Source: Chryseobacterium kimseyorum (lineage in GTDB: Bacteria > Bacteroidota > Bacteroidia > Flavobacteriales > Weeksellaceae). Taken from it: a DNA stretch of 64,000 bases. The stretch is from NCBI RefSeq assembly GCF_025971945.1, contig NZ_JAPDHW010000004.1, positions 277,190-341,189 of the forward strand, read 5' to 3'. A program made the translations under genes and the position numbers. This document shows, piece by piece, positions 27,261-35,592 of this stretch; within the stretch, counting starts at the first letter, position 1, and each line of letters opens with the position of its first letter. The notes below the pieces were generated by a model that had not been told where the DNA came from, searched no databases, and worked only from the letters and a program-made list of their open reading frames with translations.

Positions 27261-28598
27261 ATGTCATTAAACATCATCGATTTAATTAAAGGTCAGCTTG
27301 GTTCCGCACTGGTAACGCAGGCTGCATCGCAATTGGGCGAAAGTGAATCCGGTATTTCAAAAGCTATCGGAGGATTATTACCTGCAGTTGTAGGCGGATT
27401 GGCAAACAATTCAGACAACCCTGCAGTGTTAGATGCAATTACCACGGCACCGTCTCAGGGAGTTTTGGGAAATCTAATGGGAGTGGCTTCAGACAACACA
27501 TGGGTACAGGGCTTGTTGGCATCAATTTTTGGTGACAAATTGAGTGGCTTGGTCAATTCTATAGCAACATACGCAGGAATCAGCAATAATTCATCTTCTT
27601 CATTGCTTAATCTGGTGACAGGTGCAACTATTGGTTCTGTAGGAAAATATGCAGCAGACAACAATCTTGATCAGGCAGGCATTTCCAGTTTGCTAAACGA
27701 CCAGAAAGGTATTGTTTCATCATTATTGCCTGCAGGTTTATCATTAGCATCTTTAAATGTTGGTGACTGGGCTAAAGGTTACAAATTTGACAATGATAAT
27801 GATGCTATTAAAACTTCTCCGGTTTCAACACCGACTCCTACGCCGACTCCTGTTTCAAACGAAGAGCCGAAAGTTGAAGTTACAAAAAGTGTTGCAGACG
27901 GCGGAACTTTTCCGGACCGACCTACGACAACTTCTGACGGCGGATCGATTTGGAAATGGCTTTTACCTTTATTATTACTGATTGCCGCATCGTACTTTTT
28001 GTGGAAGCAGTGTGAGAAAAAAGAAACTACAACAACCACAACTGTAGCCGGTGATTCTCTAAATACCACAACAGATTCATCAACAATGCAGAATGATACC
28101 GCAACCACAATGACCACTACAAAAGTAGACGAAGACATTGATCTGAACGGTACAGCATTAAAAGGTTACAGAGGAGGAATGGAAGACAACATGATTACTT
28201 TTCTGAAAAGCGGATCTTACACAAGTGCAGCTGATGACGCTGCTTTAAAAGACAACTGGTATAACTTCGACCATGTAAACTTCAAAATGGGTAGCGCAAG
28301 TGAACTGGAAGCAGGATCCCAAGGTCAGTTGGAAAATTTAGTAGCTATTTTAAAAGCATATCCGGACGCTAAAATCAAAATTGGCGGATATACTGACAAG
28401 GTTGGTAACGAGGCTGCTAACGTAAAACTTTCTGGTGATAGAGCAACCTATATTAAAGACTGGTTGGCTAAACAGGGAGTTGGTGCACAGGTTACCGGAG
28501 CCGACGGTTACGGAAGTAAATTTGCAACTGTAGATGCAGCTGCATCAGACGCAGAAAGAGCTGCTGACAGAAAAATGGCTGTAAGATTTACAAAATAA
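27261..28598 (+). CDS. DUF937 and OmpA-domain membrane protein
   Basis: A 445-aa protein of two parts. Residues 1-175 form a YidB/DUF937-type helical domain (IGGLLPAVVGGLANN, QGVLGNLMG). A Thr/Pro-rich spacer leads to one transmembrane helix (WKWLLPLLLLIAASYFLW, about residues 233-250). The C-terminus is an OmpA-like peptidoglycan-binding domain: VNFKMGSASEL, the KIGGYTDKVGNEAANVKLS core and ERAADRKMAVRF. The topology suggests a cytoplasmic or membrane-anchored N-terminus and a periplasmic OmpA domain that grips the cell wall. There is no N-terminal signal peptide. Confidence 0.87.
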   Translation: MSLNIIDLIKGQLGSALVTQAASQLGESESGISKAIGGLLPAVVGGLANNSDNPAVLDAITTAPSQGVLGNLMGVASDNTWVQGLLASIFGDKLSGLVNSIATYAGISNNSSSSLLNLVTGATIGSVGKYAADNNLDQAGISSLLNDQKGIVSSLLPAGLSLASLNVGDWAKGYKFDNDNDAIKTSPVSTPTPTPTPVSNEEPKVEVTKSVADGGTFPDRPTTTSDGGSIWKWLLPLLLLIAASYFLWKQCEKKETTTTTTVAGDSLNTTTDSSTMQNDTATTMTTTKVDEDIDLNGTALKGYRGGMEDNMITFLKSGSYTSAADDAALKDNWYNFDHVNFKMGSASELEAGSQGQLENLVAILKAYPDAKIKIGGYTDKVGNEAANVKLSGDRATYIKDWLAKQGVGAQVTGADGYGSKFATVDAAASDAERAADRKMAVRFTK

Positions 28599-28620
28599 TC
28601 TTACTTTTAAATAGTAAGTT

Positions 28621-28652
28621 AAATCCCGAAGGAATATTTTCGGGATTTTTTA
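28621..28652 (+). terminator. Terminator of OmpA-family gene
   Basis: A 10-bp stem (AAATCCCGAA / TTCGGGATTT) with an 8-nt loop is followed by T. Confidence 0.85.
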
Positions 28653-28684
28653 TGTGAACATCACCTCCATTTCATTTATTTAAT

Positions 28685-28711
28685 TAAATTTGTTAGTCAT
28701 TTCTAACAAAT
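28685..28711 (+). promoter_or_regulatory. Promoter with metalloregulator-like operator
   Basis: TAAATTTG (28685-28692) matches the -7 box. It overlaps a perfect inverted repeat, ATTTGTTAG (28688-28696) and CTAACAAAT (28703-28711), with a 6-nt spacer. A palindrome over the predicted transcription start of an Nramp gene is the expected position of an MntR/DtxR- or Fur-type operator. The regulator is not in this window. Confidence 0.6.
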
Positions 28712-28722
28712 GAAACTTCAGT

Positions 28723-30045
28723 ATGAAAAACGCCTGGCGAAAAGATAAAACATCACACTCATTACCAGAGGTATTCTCCTCAATTTCCATCCCGAAAGGT
28801 TCAGGTTTCTGGCGGAAATATCTTGCCTTTGCCGGTCCCGGACTAATGGTAGCCGTAGGTTATATGGATCCCGGAAACTGGGCGACCGATATTGCCGGAG
28901 GTTCACAGTTTGGCTACACGCTGCTTTCCGTTGTTCTGATATCAAATATATTTGCGATGGTTCTGCAACATTTATCTGTGAAACTGGGAGTTGTTGCAGA
29001 AAGAGATTTAGCCCAGGCCTGTAGAGACCACTTCAAACCTACAACCAATTTTATACTTTGGGTATTTTGTGAAATTGCCATTGCCGCCTGTGATCTGGCG
29101 GAGGTCATCGGTTCTGCAATTGCTTTAAATTTACTGTTCGGCATTCCTTTAACCTGGGGAATTGTGATCACCACAATTGATGTTTTAATTATCCTGTTGC
29201 TTCAGGCAAAAGGTTTCAGATGGATAGAAAGTATTGTCGCAGGCCTCATGTTTATCATATTGGTGTGCTTTGGCTACGAAATTATTATTTCAAAACCGGA
29301 AATCAATGCTATTTTGGGAGGCTTAATTCCGCAGAAAGAAATTATCACCAACCCTGCCATGCTCTACATCGGTATCGGAATTTTGGGAGCCACAGTCATG
29401 CCTCACAATTTATATCTTCACAGCAGTATTGTTCAGACAAGAGATTATACACGCGACAAAGAAGGCAAGAAAGAGGCTATCAAATACGCAACTATAGACA
29501 GCACAGTATCTCTGCTACTGGCGTTTTTCATTAATGCTGCCATTTTAATTTTAGCTGCAGCAACTTTTCACACAACAGGAAATCAGCACATCGCAGATAT
29601 TCACGATGCCTATAAAATGCTGACTCCAATTTTGGGTGCTTCTATGGCGAGTATCGCTTTTGCAATCGCACTTTTAGCTTCCGGGCAAAACTCCACACTT
29701 ACCGGAACGCTTGCCGGACAAATCGTGATGGAAGGCTTTTTAAACATCAGATTAAAGCCGTGGCTGCGACGTTTGATTACGAGATTAATTGCCGTAATCC
29801 CCGCTTTAATTGTGACAATCATTTATGGAGAAAAGGGCACCACAGACCTTTTGGTTTTAAGTCAGGTAATCTTATCAATGCAGCTGAGTTTTGCAGTAGT
29901 TCCACTCGTTATGTTTACCAACGACAAAGCAAAAATGGGCGAATTTGTAAACAAATCATTTCTTAAAATCTGTGTCTGGATAATCACAGCAATCATTATT
30001 GTTTTAAACTTATATCTTTTGTATCAGACATTTTTTGGTGAATAA
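28723..30045 (+). CDS. mntH: Nramp-family divalent metal transporter
   Basis: A 440-aa, roughly 11-helix proton-coupled Mn2+/Fe2+ importer of the Nramp/SLC11 family. TM1 carries the metal-binding DPGNW motif (GYMDPGNWATDIAGG). TM6 carries MPHN (GATVMPHNLYLHS). The SGQNSTLTGTLAGQIVMEGF stretch is the conserved late-TM signature. The Met at 28723 follows a promoter with a 9-bp palindrome. Manganese is the usual substrate for bacterial members; that is family knowledge rather than something shown here. Confidence 0.93.
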   Translation: MKNAWRKDKTSHSLPEVFSSISIPKGSGFWRKYLAFAGPGLMVAVGYMDPGNWATDIAGGSQFGYTLLSVVLISNIFAMVLQHLSVKLGVVAERDLAQACRDHFKPTTNFILWVFCEIAIAACDLAEVIGSAIALNLLFGIPLTWGIVITTIDVLIILLLQAKGFRWIESIVAGLMFIILVCFGYEIIISKPEINAILGGLIPQKEIITNPAMLYIGIGILGATVMPHNLYLHSSIVQTRDYTRDKEGKKEAIKYATIDSTVSLLLAFFINAAILILAAATFHTTGNQHIADIHDAYKMLTPILGASMASIAFAIALLASGQNSTLTGTLAGQIVMEGFLNIRLKPWLRRLITRLIAVIPALIVTIIYGEKGTTDLLVLSQVILSMQLSFAVVPLVMFTNDKAKMGEFVNKSFLKICVWIITAIIIVLNLYLLYQTFFGE

Positions 30046-30104
30046 TTTGATTATCAAGGTAGAAGACTCGATGGATTACAACTAACTTTTTCATCATTTT
30101 TTTA

Positions 30105-30174
30105 GGAGCTTTTTCCCGCTTTCCGCTACAATCTTTTTTTTCAAAAAAGGATTTCCACTGCAATCGGGGCTAGG
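30105..30174. repeat. Intergenic element with GGAGCT...GGGGCTAGG ends
   Basis: A 70-bp non-coding block runs from GGAGCTTTTTCCCGCT through a TCTTTTTTTTC / AAAAAAGGA hairpin to GGATTTCCACTGCAATCGG and GGGCTAGG. From memory, similar blocks (cccgct-ttccgctat ... ggatgcc ... ggggctagg) recur between genes in Flavobacteriia genomes. I cannot verify that here. Only one copy lies in this window. Confidence 0.45.
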
Positions 30175-30237
30175 ACCTCGGTCATCATTACAATATGGGA
30201 CAATTTACAAATCTGCCTAAATGTCCTGATTTTTTCT

Positions 30238-30254
30238 TTGGCAAAATCTTTGAC
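30238..30254 (+). promoter_or_regulatory. Sigma-54-like promoter before grpE
   Basis: TTGGCAAAATCTTTGAC has GG and TG 12 nt apart (30240 and 30252), as in -24/-12 promoters, though the final TTGC reads TTGA. It lies about 30 nt before the grpE start. The assignment is weak. Confidence 0.3.
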
Positions 30255-30283
30255 AAACATGGAGTATAAAAAGTTATTGAAAC

Positions 30284-30820
30284 ATGGAAAATCAGGATAT
30301 CAACGAAGAAAATATCAATAATCAGGAAGAAATCAATCCTCAGACAGAAACGCCTACAGAAGAAAATGTGACAGAAACGCCTACTGCAGAAGAACTTTTG
30401 GCAGAAGAAAAAGACCGTTACATCAGATTGTACGCAGAGTTTGAAAACTATAAAAAAAGAACGTCAAAAGAGAAGATGGAATTCTTCACTTATGCCAACC
30501 AGGAAATGATGGTTTCTATGTTGGGTGTTTTAGATGATTTCGAAAGAGCTTTAAAAGAAATTGCAAAAAACGGTAACGAAGCAGACCTTCAGGGAGTTGA
30601 GTTGATTTATAACAAGTTTAAAAATAAATTAACTGAGAAAGGATTGAAAATTATGGAAGTGAGAGCGGGTGATATTTTCAACGTAGATTATCACGAAGCA
30701 ATTACTCAGATTCCTTCTCCTTCTGAGGATTTGAAAGGTAAAATTGTAGATGTGATCGAAACCGGATATACTTTAGGTGACAAAGTGATCCGTTTTGCAA
30801 AAGTTGTAACAGGAAATTAA
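30284..30820 (+). CDS. grpE: Nucleotide exchange factor GrpE
   Basis: A 178-aa co-chaperone that releases ADP from DnaK. An acidic, disordered N-terminus (residues 1-40) is followed by the long dimerisation helix (RYIRLYAEFENYKKRTSKEK), the LGVLDDFERAL segment and the beta-rich DnaK-contacting head (VDYHEAITQIPSPSEDLKGK, GYTLGDKVIRFAKVVT). dnaJ follows 66 nt downstream on the same strand, so the two form the usual chaperone operon. dnaK is not in the window. Confidence 0.96.
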   Translation: MENQDINEENINNQEEINPQTETPTEENVTETPTAEELLAEEKDRYIRLYAEFENYKKRTSKEKMEFFTYANQEMMVSMLGVLDDFERALKEIAKNGNEADLQGVELIYNKFKNKLTEKGLKIMEVRAGDIFNVDYHEAITQIPSPSEDLKGKIVDVIETGYTLGDKVIRFAKVVTGN

Positions 30821-30825
30821 TTATC

Positions 30826-30882
30826 AGCAATGGGTAATAAGTAATTGATAATTGCTTATTACCCATTGCTCATTACTTATAA
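30826..30882 (+). repeat. Heptamer-phased palindrome between grpE and dnaJ
   Basis: A perfect 16-bp inverted repeat, AGCAATGGGTAATAAG (30826-30841) and CTTATTACCCATTGCT (30855-30870), can form a strong hairpin. From 30827 to 30882 the block also divides into eight 7-mers (GCAATGG, GTAATAA, GTAATTG, ATAATTG, CTTATTA, CCCATTG, CTCATTA, CTTATAA), ending 4 nt before the dnaJ ATG. Confidence 0.7.
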
Positions 30883-30886
30883 AAAT

Positions 30887-32008
30887 ATGTCAAAGAGAGA
30901 TTATTACGAGGTTCTTGAGGTCAGCAAATCTGCGAGTGCCGACGAAATAAAAAAAGCATACCGAAAAATGGCGATCAAATATCACCCAGACAAAAATCCG
31001 GGAGATAAAGATGCTGAAGAGAAATTTAAAGAAGCTGCAGAAGCGTACGAAGTTTTAAGCGACGATAACAAAAAGGCACGCTACGATCAATACGGTCACG
31101 CCGGTGTTGGCGGGGCAGGCGGTTACGGTGGCAGCGGCTTCGGTGGCGGAATGAATATGGAAGACATCTTCAGTCAGTTCGGAGACATTTTCGGTGGCGG
31201 AGGTTTTGGCGGATTCGGTGGCGGCGGAGGTGGCCGTCAACAGGTGAAAGGTTCTAATTTACGAATCAGAATCAAGCTGAATCTTGAAGAGATGGTGAAC
31301 GGAACCCAAAAAACTCTTAAAGTAAAAAAAATGAAGATGGCAGAAGGCGCCACTTCAAAAACCTGTCCTACGTGTAACGGAGCTGGAGTTCAGATGAAGG
31401 TGATGAACACAATGTTCGGACAGATGCAGACGCAGACTACCTGTGGAACTTGTCAGGGAATCGGTAAAGTTGCCGATAAAATTCCTGCAGGTGCCAATGC
31501 ACAGGGTCTAATCAAAGACGAAGAAGAAATATCAATCAATATTCCTGCAGGTGCAAGAGACGGTATCCAGCTGAATGTAAGAGGAAAAGGTAATGATGCA
31601 CCATTTGGCGGAATACCTGGAGACTTATTGGTGATTGTAGAGGAAGAAGTAGATAAAACAATCAAGAGAGAGGGTGATAATCTTCATCAGGAATTATATG
31701 TTTCTTTTGCAGAAGCTGCTTTAGGAACTAAAAAAGAAATTCCTACCGTTGGCGGAAAAGTGAAAATCACCGTTGATGCAGGAACTCAATCCGGAAAAAT
31801 CCTAAGATTGGCAGGAAAAGGTTTACCAAGTATTGACAGCTACGGAAAGGGCGACATGTTTATTCATATCAATGTATGGACACCTCAGACGCTTAACAAA
31901 GAACAAAAAGATTTCTTTGAAAAGCAGATGTCTAGTGGCGACATGGTTGCAGAACCTTCCGGGAAGGAGAAAACTTTCTTTGATAAAGTGAAAGATTTAT
32001 TTAACTAA
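30887..32008 (+). CDS. dnaJ: Chaperone DnaJ with a single zinc centre
   Basis: A 373-aa Hsp40 that delivers substrates to DnaK. The J domain (1-70) has HPD within YHPDKNPG. It is followed by a G/F-rich linker ([14 protein letters not shown]) and the substrate-binding beta domains. The start is the Met of [12 protein letters not shown]; the upstream in-frame extension reads through a hairpin. Only two CxxCxGxG zinc motifs are present (CPTCNGAG and CGTCQGIG) instead of the canonical four. By their spacing around a FGQMQT segment they correspond to motifs 2 and 3, so one zinc site is retained. A terminator follows. Confidence 0.95.
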   Translation: MSKRDYYEVLEVSKSASADEIKKAYRKMAIKYHPDKNPGDKDAEEKFKEAAEAYEVLSDDNKKARYDQYGHAGVGGAGGYGGSGFGGGMNMEDIFSQFGDIFGGGGFGGFGGGGGGRQQVKGSNLRIRIKLNLEEMVNGTQKTLKVKKMKMAEGATSKTCPTCNGAGVQMKVMNTMFGQMQTQTTCGTCQGIGKVADKIPAGANAQGLIKDEEEISINIPAGARDGIQLNVRGKGNDAPFGGIPGDLLVIVEEEVDKTIKREGDNLHQELYVSFAEAALGTKKEIPTVGGKVKITVDAGTQSGKILRLAGKGLPSIDSYGKGDMFIHINVWTPQTLNKEQKDFFEKQMSSGDMVAEPSGKEKTFFDKVKDLFN

Positions 32009-32016
32009 AGGATAAT

Positions 32017-32047
32017 AAAAGAGACTTTTTTACAAAGTCTCTTTTTT
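32017..32047 (+). terminator. Terminator of grpE-dnaJ
   Basis: A 12-bp stem (AAAAGAGACTTT / AAAGTCTCTTTT) with a 5-nt loop is followed by T. Confidence 0.85.
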
Positions 32048-32096
32048 CACTTCATTTATTATTTAATTTTTATAAATTTAAAGGTAGCAATTCACT

Positions 32097-32447
32097 ATGA
32101 ACTATCAACTTCAGCTCCGCACGCCAGATTCTAATGGTAATCTAGTTTTTAACACCATCATATTTGATGCATTCAAAGTGAATATCGTTGAGAGATACTA
32201 CGGTTTAGTTCCGAAGTCATGTGACGTTTTATTTAAAGTGAGAACTTTAGATAACCAACTTATCAAAAGAAAAGACGGTCACGTGAAAATCAGAATTAAA
32301 GATGCAGATTACGACACGTATAAAAGTTTATTAAAAGTTTTCAGCACCTACGAGTATAAAAACAAACTCATCAGCAGAAATGATGCGCAGCAAGACTTTG
32401 TGCATTTTATTTTGAGGTTGGTGATTGTAAATTATAATCTAAACTAA
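32097..32447 (+). CDS. Hypothetical protein, 116 aa
   Basis: A soluble 116-aa protein without signal peptide or transmembrane helix. Predicted strands (YQLQLRTPDSNG, VLFKVRTLDNQLIKRKDG, HVKIRIKDADY) precede a C-terminal helix-rich part (YDTYKSLLKVFSTYEYKN). It looks like a small alpha/beta fold. It lies alone between the dnaJ terminator and a GH43 gene, 45 nt upstream of the latter. I do not recognise the family. Confidence 0.65.
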   Translation: MNYQLQLRTPDSNGNLVFNTIIFDAFKVNIVERYYGLVPKSCDVLFKVRTLDNQLIKRKDGHVKIRIKDADYDTYKSLLKVFSTYEYKNKLISRNDAQQDFVHFILRLVIVNYNLN

Positions 32448-32492
32448 AATTTTCTCTATTTTCGTAAAGTCAATTGCGGAAAAATAGAATCC

Positions 32493-33506
32493 ATGAGAAA
32501 ATTTATCATCCTTACGTTATTTAGTGCAATCGGTTACGCACAGGAAAGTCCGAGATATTTACTTGACGACCTGTACTTTGCAGATCCTTCTGTTCACGTT
32601 TTTAACGGAAAAATCTATATCTATCCTTCCCATGATATTCAAACTGATGTCAAAGATGCTGCCAATGGTGCACATTTCAATATGAAAGATTATCATGTGC
32701 TGACTTTGAACGATGTTAATCACAAGGCGAAAGATCAGGGTATCGCATTGAAACTCGAGGATGTGTCCTGGGCAAAGCAGCAACTTTGGGCTCCCGATGT
32801 TGCCAAAAAAGGGAATAAATATTATCTATATTTTCCAGCGAAAGACAAAAATGACGCATTTAAAATTGGAGTTGCAACCAGCAAAAGTCCGACAGGTCCT
32901 TTTAAAGCAGAAAAAAATCCTATCTCCGGGACTTACAGCATAGATCCTACTGTTCTGAATGACAACGGAAAATATTTCATTTATTTTGGAGGACTGAAAG
33001 GTGGGCAGCTTCAGGAATACAGAAATAATCAGCATTCTAAAAATTATCCTGAACTTCAAAAGGAAGAAAATGCCTTGCTGCCAAAGATCGCTTTGCTGAA
33101 AAGCAATATGAAAGAGCTGGCTGAGGAACCCAAAGATGTTTTAATTCTCGACGAAAACGGTAATCAGCTGAAATCGGCAGACCAACACAGACGGTTTTTT
33201 GAAGGAGTCTGGATTCATCAATATAACAGCAAATACTACCTGTCCTACTCTACCGGCGAAACCCACAAACTGGTTTATGCCATTGGCGACAATCCTTACG
33301 GGCCATTTACTTTTCAGGGAGAAATTCTGAGTCCGGTTGTGGGTTGGACGACGCACCACAGCATTATTGAAATTGATAAAAAATGGTATCTTTTCTATCA
33401 CGACAGTAAATTATCTGGCGGAAAAAGTTACCTAAGAAGTTTAAAAGTGAGGGAATTGAAATACGATGAAAACGGAAAAATCATTCCGATGGACGGACAG
33501 GATTAA
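32493..33506 (+). CDS. Glycoside hydrolase family 43 enzyme
   Basis: A 337-aa secreted five-bladed beta-propeller glycosidase. A short signal peptide (MRKFIILTLFSAIGYAQ) is followed by the GH43 catalytic triad: the base Asp in YFADPSV (D31), the pKa-modulating Asp in YSIDPTV (D151) and the acid Glu in FFEGVWIH (E237). The blade motifs LWAPDVAKKGNKYYLYF and KYFIYFGG are typical. Family members act on arabinose- or xylose-containing polysaccharides. The exact linkage is not predictable here. It is not in a SusCD-type utilisation locus. Confidence 0.9.
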   Translation: MRKFIILTLFSAIGYAQESPRYLLDDLYFADPSVHVFNGKIYIYPSHDIQTDVKDAANGAHFNMKDYHVLTLNDVNHKAKDQGIALKLEDVSWAKQQLWAPDVAKKGNKYYLYFPAKDKNDAFKIGVATSKSPTGPFKAEKNPISGTYSIDPTVLNDNGKYFIYFGGLKGGQLQEYRNNQHSKNYPELQKEENALLPKIALLKSNMKELAEEPKDVLILDENGNQLKSADQHRRFFEGVWIHQYNSKYYLSYSTGETHKLVYAIGDNPYGPFTFQGEILSPVVGWTTHHSIIEIDKKWYLFYHDSKLSGGKSYLRSLKVRELKYDENGKIIPMDGQD

Positions 33507-33543
33507 TATTGATTTAACTTAATGCAAAAAAATCTATCATAAC

Positions 33544-33567
33544 AGAGGCTTTTAAGTCTCTTTTTTA
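33544..33567 (+). terminator. Weak terminator of GH43 gene
   Basis: An 8-bp stem with G-U pairs (AGAGGCTT / AAGTCTCT) is followed by six T. Confidence 0.6.
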
Positions 33568-33584
33568 TTTTTAAATTTTAACTA

Positions 33585-34589
33585 ATGAAGTTTATCCATT
33601 TTCTACTTCTTTTTTGCAGTATTCAATTTTCCTTCGCACAAAACAAATACATTCTTGCACTTTCAAAATCAGATCATCAAATGGTGGTTTTGGATTATGA
33701 TAATTTAAGTATTATTAAAAAAATTCCGGTAGGAGATGATCCACATGAACTTATCGTATCGGAAGACGGAGAAAAAGCTTATGTAGCCAATACATCTAAT
33801 GGAGCTGCTCATGAAATAAATGTTATAGATCTAAAGAATTTAGTTCCGAAACAAAACATTGATATCCGTCCTTTGTACGGCGCTCATGGTTTGGCATTAA
33901 ATGATAACAAACTTTGGTTTACTGCACAGGGTTCAAAATCTGTAGGAAGGTATGACGTAAGTTCAGAAAAACTTGAATGGTCTATTGGAACAGGGCAAAA
34001 TGTAACACATTTACTCTTTGTTACTTCAGACTCTGAACACTTTTACACCACAAATATAGAATCCGGAACGGTAAGTATTTTTGATCATGTTTTGTTGCAG
34101 CCAACTGTTCCGCCCACGGGAGTTTTACCTCCGAACGCAAAACCACGCCTGGACTGGATTCAGACTTTAATACCTGCAGGAAAAGGTGTGGAAGGTTTTG
34201 ATGTTACGCCCAATGGAAAAGAACTTTGGGCAGTGAGACCAGATGGGCATATCATCATCATTGATCCCGAAAAGAAGATCATTAAGCAAGATTTAGACAC
34301 CAAAGTTTTGGGACTGCACAGATTAAAATTCAGTTTTGATGGTAAAACTGTTTATGCAGTCAGCGTAAAAACTGGCGACCTGCTGTTTATAGATTTCAAG
34401 AGCAGAAAAGAACTTAAAAGAATTAATGCGGGACAAGGTGCAGGATTGTTAGTTGACCATGAAAGTAACAGACTTTTTGTATCGTGTACTCCCAATAATT
34501 ACATTTCAGTTGTTGATTTAGCAACTCAAGAAGTCATCAAAAAACTGGAAATTGGTGGGCGACCGGATGGAATGGCGATTTCAAAATAA
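33585..34589 (+). CDS. Secreted YncE-like beta-propeller protein
   Basis: A 334-aa periplasmic or exported protein. The signal peptide (MKFIHFLLLFCSIQFSFAQ) is followed by repeating YVTN-type blades, each with a ...VVDL/VLDYDN...K-I-VG-PH/PDG... pattern (KIPVGDDPHELIVSEDG, LEIGGRPDGMAIS at the end). Such seven-bladed propellers bind ligands or partner proteins; some act in metal or cofactor handling. No enzymatic residues were identified. The gene ends only 2 nt from the convergent acyltransferase gene, with no terminator between. Confidence 0.85.
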   Translation: MKFIHFLLLFCSIQFSFAQNKYILALSKSDHQMVVLDYDNLSIIKKIPVGDDPHELIVSEDGEKAYVANTSNGAAHEINVIDLKNLVPKQNIDIRPLYGAHGLALNDNKLWFTAQGSKSVGRYDVSSEKLEWSIGTGQNVTHLLFVTSDSEHFYTTNIESGTVSIFDHVLLQPTVPPTGVLPPNAKPRLDWIQTLIPAGKGVEGFDVTPNGKELWAVRPDGHIIIIDPEKKIIKQDLDTKVLGLHRLKFSFDGKTVYAVSVKTGDLLFIDFKSRKELKRINAGQGAGLLVDHESNRLFVSCTPNNYISVVDLATQEVIKKLEIGGRPDGMAISK

Positions 34590-34591
34590 AA

Positions 34592-35518
34592 TTAAAGAAG
34601 ATACTTTAGCCTTCGGTTTAAAAATACCAAAATTAAACCCGACAAAATAAGAGAACTTATAAAGATGAAATCAGCATGCTGCAGTACAAAAAGATTTTCA
34701 GATTTATAAACATAAAACATCAGCAGCGGATGAATGAAATAAATGGCCGTGGAAATACTCGCCAGAATTTTTGAATCTGTTTTAAAATTTAAGTTTTTAA
34801 AGTAAATAAAAACCACCGGACAAGCTATCAACAGACAAATTAAGAGATCTACACTTTCTTTTTTCGAAAGTTTAAGAATCTGAATATTGACAAAGGCTTC
34901 CGCGATGACAGCTGTAACTGATAGTAAAACCAGCCAGAGCGAAGGATTTCTCTTCACATCCCATTCGTATTTTTTAATTAGAAAACCAATCGTTAAAAAC
35001 GGGAAGCAGTCGAAAAGAAAGTTTCGGTACATCGGGTAACGGTTGAAGAGCTCATTCGCTTTGCCTTCAAAAAAATGAGAGTTTCCTAAATATTGAATTG
35101 CATAACCACAAATAAAAGACAGAAAAACCAATAAAATCAGGAGTTTCGGGCTTTTATTTCTGAGAAAAAACAGAAGAATTCCTGCAAACAAAGTTCCGTT
35201 GAGATACCATAAATGATGGTAGCCAAAAACGATATTCGTAACTGCTTCACCTTCTTTCCAAAGCGGAATATAGATGACCGTCCAGATTGCGTATAAAATA
35301 AAGATTCTGAAAAGCCACTTTTTAAGTTTAGAAAAATCATTAACGTAGGAAAAATAATAGCCGGTAATAATCAGAAAAACGGGAACTCCCAGGCGGAAAA
35401 GCCCATTAACAAGCAGATAGCTGACTGTTGGATACGAATCTCTGAGAAAATGAATATGAAGCCCAACCACAAACAGGGCGAGAACAATTTTCAAAAGATC
35501 TATTGCTAAGCTTCTCAT
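34592..35518 (-). CDS. Membrane acyltransferase, family 3
   Basis: A 308-aa, about ten-helix membrane enzyme of the acyltransferase-3 superfamily (O-acetylation of surface glycans or peptidoglycan). The N-terminus holds the family pattern: a first helix (LAIDLLKIVLALFVVGLHIHF) with the conserved His, then RLGVPVFLIITGYYF. The later HHLWYLNGTLFAG and a terminal helix with IYFIHPLLMFYV are further family landmarks. The substrate is unknown and no glycan genes are adjacent. Confidence 0.88.
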   Translation of the reverse strand: MRSLAIDLLKIVLALFVVGLHIHFLRDSYPTVSYLLVNGLFRLGVPVFLIITGYYFSYVNDFSKLKKWLFRIFILYAIWTVIYIPLWKEGEAVTNIVFGYHHLWYLNGTLFAGILLFFLRNKSPKLLILLVFLSFICGYAIQYLGNSHFFEGKANELFNRYPMYRNFLFDCFPFLTIGFLIKKYEWDVKRNPSLWLVLLSVTAVIAEAFVNIQILKLSKKESVDLLICLLIACPVVFIYFKNLNFKTDSKILASISTAIYFIHPLLMFYVYKSENLFVLQHADFIFISSLILSGLILVFLNRRLKYLL

Positions 35519-35525
35519 TTTAAAC

Positions 35526-35570
35526 GAAAAAGTTTACGAAAACCGTCCGGAAACATCTTCGTAAACCTTT
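35526..35570 (-). terminator. Terminator of DUF808 gene
   Basis: An 11-bp imperfect stem (AAGTTTACGAA / TTCGTAAACCTT) with T-rich flanks on both strands lies between the DUF808 gene and the acyltransferase gene. Confidence 0.6.
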
Positions 35571-35592
35571 ATATTTTTATTAATAACAGTTT

